Assembly: GCA_032358255.1 (NCBI GenBank)
Contig: JAULBX010027894.1
Coordinates: 1-33,073, forward strand
DNA length: 33,073 nucleotides
Source of the DNA: Heterotrichella gracilis
Taxonomy: Eukaryota; Sar; Xanthophyceae; Tribonematales; Xanthonemataceae
Reading direction: 5' to 3'
The position numbers and the translations under genes are program-made. The notes beneath the pieces are model-generated. The model searched no databases. It saw nothing but the letters and a program-made list of their open reading frames with translations, and was not told where the DNA came from. Below are positions 28,712-33,073 of the stretch, in pieces (positions within the stretch are counted from its first letter, which is position 1; the number at the start of each line of letters is the position of its first letter).

Positions 28712-30820
28712 CTGGAGATAAAAATTGAAGGAATACACGTTGGTGTGATGTTGTTTTCAGGTGTGTGCTGTCTGGGCGTTGTGTACTTTGGAAATGCCCA
28801 TACAGAAATGGTCGAAAGGCCCGACAAGGAGGTTCTGGGTGATGCAAACTGCCCAAGGGTGACTAGTATTTAGGCTGTACTGCTGAGATGCATGCAAGCA
28901 ACAAATGAACCATGCTGTTGTTTTAGATAGCGAAGTGGTTTTGGTGCAGGTTCAGGTTTGCAGCACAACACTGACCATGGGCAAGAACGAATGCTGTTGC
29001 TTGAGACCTTTCATCTAGTGGGTGCTCATCAAATTTGCCATACACCAGGTGCACTGCTCACTTGATGGAATAGCTGATTCTGGTGCAGTGGTTGCTCACA
29101 AATACCATGCTGTCACTATGCATACTAGGGCAGTTCATTCACCAATGCACTGCCCTTACCAATACCAGGACTGGGCAGGTCTAACTTCCCAAGGAACGTA
29201 CAAATAGGTCAGATTCAAATGGTAATACAACCCAGTGTGCACTTCAGCAAGTTTCTCTGCCTAGATCAATGGATTATAGTACCAGTACTTGCACACAGAC
29301 ACCATTCTAGGCACCTTTGGATGCTGTGGGCTGTATCTGTCATGATCAACCAAAAAGTGACAGACAAGACCCATCAGCTACTGACCATTGGTTGTCCGTA
29401 CCTTGGGGATTAAGCATTTTTGCTTCCTGCTGCTGTTCAGGCTGGTGCCCGGTCTGTGCCACTCCAAAGGCTCCCCAGCACAGCATTCAAAGCTCGCGTG
29501 CGCCGATGACCAAAATTGCATACCGTGAGCACGTGCTGTTTCTGTTTGAGTGAGCTGTTTTGGGAGACCGGGCTTCGACCCAGTTCGGCGAAAGCGGTTC
29601 TTGGGGATGCTGTGGTCTAGCAAGCACTTCCCCTGGTACTGCTGCTTCGGCGCCCAAGGCAAAAAAGTCAGTTCATTCCGAGCTGCTGTTTACGGGAGTT
29701 CCAACGCACAACCCTGTTCATCTATCCTGCTAAGGAACAGTATAGATGTATTCAGGGTGCGTTAGTACTGCAGGTCCGGCCAATCGACACCGCATCTGAG
29801 ATGACTAGGCCTGGCATGCGTTGCTGATTGCACCGGAGCTAGACATGCCGGGAGTTTCCACGTGCATCGCCCAACATTGCAGCCACGAGCAGGCTAATAA
29901 CATATCAAGGGCACTAAAAACTACGAGTGTCTTCAAGGTTATGCAAGCCGTTCGCGTTTTCCTTAGGCACGAGAGCCTGTCCATGACGGTATTCTGACAA
30001 GTGCTCAACGCATGCAACGCATGCATTCACCTGGTCCTTCACAGAACCAGCCCAGGTTGTGTACGCCATCCTTGTGACGTTGCAGATAGTGCATCTCCAC
30101 ATATTGAGAGGTTGTCGCTGGTATATAGCGGGGCAAGGTGAAAAGGTGCGGCTGGGAAGTGCCACCCGCGTTTCACCGCCGCCCGCTTTACACGTCCCCG
30201 CTAAACCACCGCCGTTTCGTTTCACCCCTTGTCGACTTGTACCATCAACTGTTTTTCGTGCGTGCCGGCTTCTTGTGGGGGTGTTTCGCTTCTTCATTTG
30301 ATTCTGAGTGTTGCAGAATGCGGAAGTTGATCACGGAGTTGCCTTGCATGCCATCAGGGAAAACGCCAGTGGATGGGCCATGTATGACCTGCATGGTACG
30401 CTCCTAGCACTGCACCTTCAATGGATGGGTTTCAAATTGTAGAGCAGCATGCTTCTTTACATCTGCACATGATCCACAACAAAGTACACCTTAAGCTTTT
30501 ACACAAGCTCAACAATGCCTGCAGCTACCAAATGGCCTGTGTATTGCACCCATGGCGCAGGCACTCCGCATCCCAAAGACCCACAAATCAAATTGCAGGC
30601 CATTTGTCAGAGTTTGGCATCTATCCCCGCAACCCCACATGGCAACACCACATGACAACACCACATGGCAACCCCACATGGCAACACCACAACTGCAGTC
30701 ACCACGCAGTTGTGCCTGCAACCGCACAGCCCAAACAACCACCCCCCGGTGCTGCGTGCGCACGCCACGCCCCCTCCACCAAGTGCCCATCACTGGGACG
30801 CATGTCATGCCAAGCCCACC
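28712..30820. other. Unassigned region upstream of the kinase
   Basis: One or more 5' exons and the promoter of the kinase should lie here but could not be identified. A minus-strand TATATA at about 30121-30127 is followed by an ATG reading MWRCTICNVTRM and a GTGAAT donor, which is a possible first exon but is not in the required phase. An open frame at 29914-30297 has no recognised motif. The right part (30632-30695) holds a minisatellite. Confidence 0.35.
30632..30695. repeat. CACATGGCAAC minisatellite
   Basis: About five imperfect copies of a 10-13-nt unit (CCACATGGCAACA and CCACATGACAACA) are seen directly, downstream of the CCT7 stop. Confidence 0.85.
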
Positions 30821-30893
30821 AGCGCGCGCACCACCACATGCCCCGACCCCACTCCCGCATGCCGGAGCCGCCAAAGCTGCCACCCACAAGCCA
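30821..30893 (-). repeat. Degenerate copy of the CCT7 coding 3' end
   Basis: This stretch aligns at roughly 70% with 30983-31060, the last codons of CCT7. It shares CGCATGCCG...GCCGCC...CTGCC in the same order. The stop triplet is not preserved in the copy. It resembles the exon-edge copies found in introns, but at the 3' end of a coding region. Confidence 0.5.
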
Positions 30894-30992
30894 TTCGCCG
30901 CCGAAGGCCCTTTACGGGCGCTTACACCCAACCAACCACCGCATGCCCAACGACAGGCGCTCGCTCATCTCTGCATGCCCAGCAGCGGGCGC

Positions 30993-32871
30993 TCATCGCC
31001 GCATGCCGCGGCCCCGCCCCCGCCCCCGCATGCCGCCGCCGCCGAACCTGCCGCCCATGGCGCGGCCGCCGCCGCCGCTGGCGTCCGCTGGCTCCGACCT
31101 TGGGTTCCGGATGGTTTCATCCACCGACAGGACCAGGCAGGCTGCCTCGGTGGCTGCCGTGAGTGCGTTCACCTTCACCAGGGAGGGCTCCCACACAAAG
31201 CTGGCAAAGGTGTCGCACACGCCGCCTGCACCAAGGACAAACAGCTGAGCACATGACGCACACCCTGGACACATAGGTGAAAAACCCTGATGGTTGTAAA
31301 CCCTAAACAGTGAAAATGGGTGCTTGGCCAGACACCAAGTTGCGGGATCAAGAGTAGGCCAGTGCTGGTGCACATAGAAACCCGCGCTCATGACTGCAAA
31401 ACTTTGCATGCCCTGGCATTTGTTGATGCAATGGTTTGTAATCATCATGGCCCGCTTTGGCAGCCACAACCCCATGCCAACCCCACCCCACCTCACTCCT
31501 TAACGCATTCGCAATCCCACCCCACCCCACTCCCACTGACGCACCCGCCCCACCCACCTGTGTTCACGTCGATGCCGATGTTCTTGCCCTCCTCGCCGGG
31601 TGCCGCGTGCCGCGCCCTCAGCTTGTTGAGCACGTCAGTGGCATCAAAGCCCGCGTTTATGCACAGCTGGCGGGGGATGACCTCCAGGGCCTTGGCGTAG
31701 GCGTTGATGAACAGCTGCGACTTGCCGGGGATGGTGCGCGAGTAGTCCCTGGGATTGGGAGGAGGAAATGCTCAGGAAATGTATTATTAACATTTTATTC
31801 GTTTATAAAATTGTGATGAACACTTGGGACTTGGCAGATATGGTACAGGAATAGTGTTCATGGTCTTGGGACGGACCATGTGTGGACTACTTAGGACCCT
31901 TAAATAGCGTACCCTGCATTGTACACTCTTCCACCGCACACCAAAAACTCCCTGCGATTTTAAACAACAACCCTCCTCCCCACCAAAAGCCCTACCTTAG
32001 GTACTTTGACACCGACATGTCGATGGCCCCCCCGCCCGCCACCACCGACGCGTTCTTGAGCGTGCGCCGCACAATCATGATGGCATCATGCAGGGAGCGC
32101 TCCGCCTCGTCCAGGAACTGCTCGCTGCCGCCGCGCAGCACGATGGTTGCGGTGTGCGCCTTGCGGCAGCCCTGGAACAGGTTGTAGCGCTCGCCGCCAA
32201 CCTGTTGGGGATGGGAGAGGCAGGGGTGAGGCACTTTTGCCAATGCAGCGTGTGCACATGCCATGTAGAGCTGGTACTGCCCCACATGAAGCTCGACCAC
32301 CCTGCGTAAACCCTAAACCCACCTGCACCTCCTCGAAAGTGTCGCACGTGCCCAGCGCCTTTGGGTCCAGGCTGTTGACAGTGGTCTGCACCATGGCACC
32401 AGTGGCACTGGCTACCCGCTGCAGGTCCTCCTCAGCGAGCTGCGCAGGTGGGGGATGAGGGTGAGGGTGGGGCAGAGGTTAGTAACATGGGTACATGTGC
32501 TGGGGGATGACCTCTGACACGTACAGCATAGCTGCGAGTTCGCACGTTATACCAGAGACAAGCTTCCACGAACTAGGGTTTAGAGTACGGCTGAAGTGCA
32601 AGGTGACCATCGACAAACAACAAATTTGCCTTGTAGTGGCACCATGCATAGGCACCAGCGCCCAAGCTTTCATGCTAGGGTTTCCGCTGCGCACCCTGCC
32701 CGCACAGAAGATGTCCCTGTCAGCAAAGTACTGCGTGGCCAGGTCGCCGATTGCCAGCCTGGACAGCACGATGGTTGCCCCGCTGGCAGCGCACTTGTCC
32801 AGCTTGTCGTAGATGATGCCCCACTCAGCGTCCACGATGGACTGGTACTGGCCGGGGTCGGTCAGGCGAAT
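30993..32871 (-). CDS. CCT7: Chaperonin TCP-1 eta subunit (CCT7), C-terminal part
   Basis: Five exons join in phase: 32871-32695, 32439-32323, 32201-31996, 31748-31558 and 31225-30993. They encode the last 307 residues; the N-terminal part lies beyond the right edge. The subunit is recognised from [71 protein letters not shown] and [10 protein letters not shown], all in order and with spacing matching eukaryotic CCT eta. It forms one position of the eight-membered cytosolic TRiC/CCT ring, which folds actin, tubulin and WD-repeat proteins using ATP. The visible part covers the end of the apical domain, the intermediate hinge and the C-terminal equatorial domain, including the VVAGGGA segment. 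The C-terminal tail, which projects into the folding chamber, is long and Gly/Arg/Met-rich ([20 protein letters not shown]). Confidence 0.95.
32307..32319. repeat. Telomere-type heptamer at a CCT7 donor
   Basis: On the minus strand the 5' splice site reads GTGGGTTTAGGGTTTA, so TTTAGGG begins three bases into the intron that follows the exon ending at 32323. Confidence 0.8.
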
Positions 32872-32943
32872 CTGAGGGGATGGGAGGGGGAAGGGGGTGA
32901 TGTTAGCCGGGAAGTTGAGGGAGTACAGATTGGCTGAGCACTA

Positions 32944-32976
32944 TAAGTAAGTAAGTAAGTAAGTAAGTAAATAAAT
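32944..32976. repeat. (TAAG)n microsatellite
   Basis: Seven TAAG units followed by TAAA units, in the CCT7 intron at the right edge. Confidence 0.92.
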
Positions 32977-32998
32977 GCTAATCAGCTTTGAAGCCGGG

Positions 32999-33041
32999 TT
33001 AGCATGTCTGGGTATGCCTCACCCCAGTCCTAGAGCCAAGG
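32999..33041. repeat. Dispersed repeat shared with 12691-12732
   Basis: GTTAGCA...TATGCCTCACCCCAGTCC...GAGCCAAG aligns with a stretch downstream of the BTB exon 1 donor at about 12691-12732, with roughly 80% identity over about 43 nt. Both copies are intronic and far apart, so this is probably a fragment of a dispersed element. Confidence 0.5.
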
Positions 33042-33073
33042 CTTAACTGACACTGTTTCCAGTGTGGCAGATG

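Noticed and set aside
29914..30297. Minus-strand open frame as first exon of the kinase
   Set aside because: An ATG and a TATA-like site are present, but the visible donor leaves phase 0 while the next known exon needs one carried base. No motif links it to the kinase.
30421..31248. Long plus-strand open frame (275 codons, Pro/His/Arg-rich)
   Set aside because: It lies antisense to the CCT7 last exon and its repeat-rich downstream flank. The minus-strand CCT7 match is decisive, and the plus frame is a GC-rich shadow.

Overview
The window reads as nuclear DNA of a green alga, most likely a chlorophyte of the volvocalean type. That placement is inferred from GC-rich exons split by many short GT-AG introns, Ala/Pro/Gln-rich proteins, interspersed plant-type telomere heptamers (TTTAGGG/CCCTAAA) and a plant-lineage TSL-kinase-interacting/Cramped-type gene. 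No bacterial operons, tRNA, rRNA or CRISPR were seen. Exons were joined by hand from splice consensus plus phase. Every internal junction kept the frame except where stated.

Layout. (1) 221-5030, minus: eleven exons of an unrecognised secreted, N-glycosylated protein that runs off the left edge. (2) 6953-10627, plus: a six-exon TSL-kinase-interacting protein 1 / Cramped-like protein of 612 residues with a His/Met/Gly repeat tract. (3) 11725-13236, minus: a BTB/POZ protein whose reading frame is broken twice. (4) About 13.7-13.9 kb, plus: a decayed non-LTR retrotransposon tail. (5) 15402-16946 and 18249-20916, both minus: two tandem paralogues sharing a PPHL(R/K)Q motif, intron phases and a (K/R)VxF-AE-LE block that looks like a protein phosphatase 1 docking site. 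(6) 22125-23038, minus: a small heat-shock protein with a readable heat-shock promoter (TATA plus three clusters of heat-shock elements). (7) 24306-28711, minus: a CAMK/AMPK-like Ser/Thr kinase, 5' end unresolved. (8) 30993-32871, minus: the C-terminal 307 residues of chaperonin subunit CCT7 (eta), running off the right edge.

The most unusual feature crosses gene boundaries. Many exon edges have one or two degenerate copies ('echoes') of themselves in the adjacent intron, usually 30-100 nt long and often including the splice site. TTTAGGG-type heptamers frequently lie between copy and original or right beside the splice site. I count about ten such cases in four unrelated genes. This suggests an ongoing process that duplicates exon termini and lengthens introns in this genome, possibly linked to telomere-repeat insertion at breaks.

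The genes do not form one pathway. Chaperone functions (small HSP, CCT7) and signalling or regulatory functions (kinase, putative PP1-binding pair, BTB protein, Cramped-like nuclear protein) are simply neighbours.
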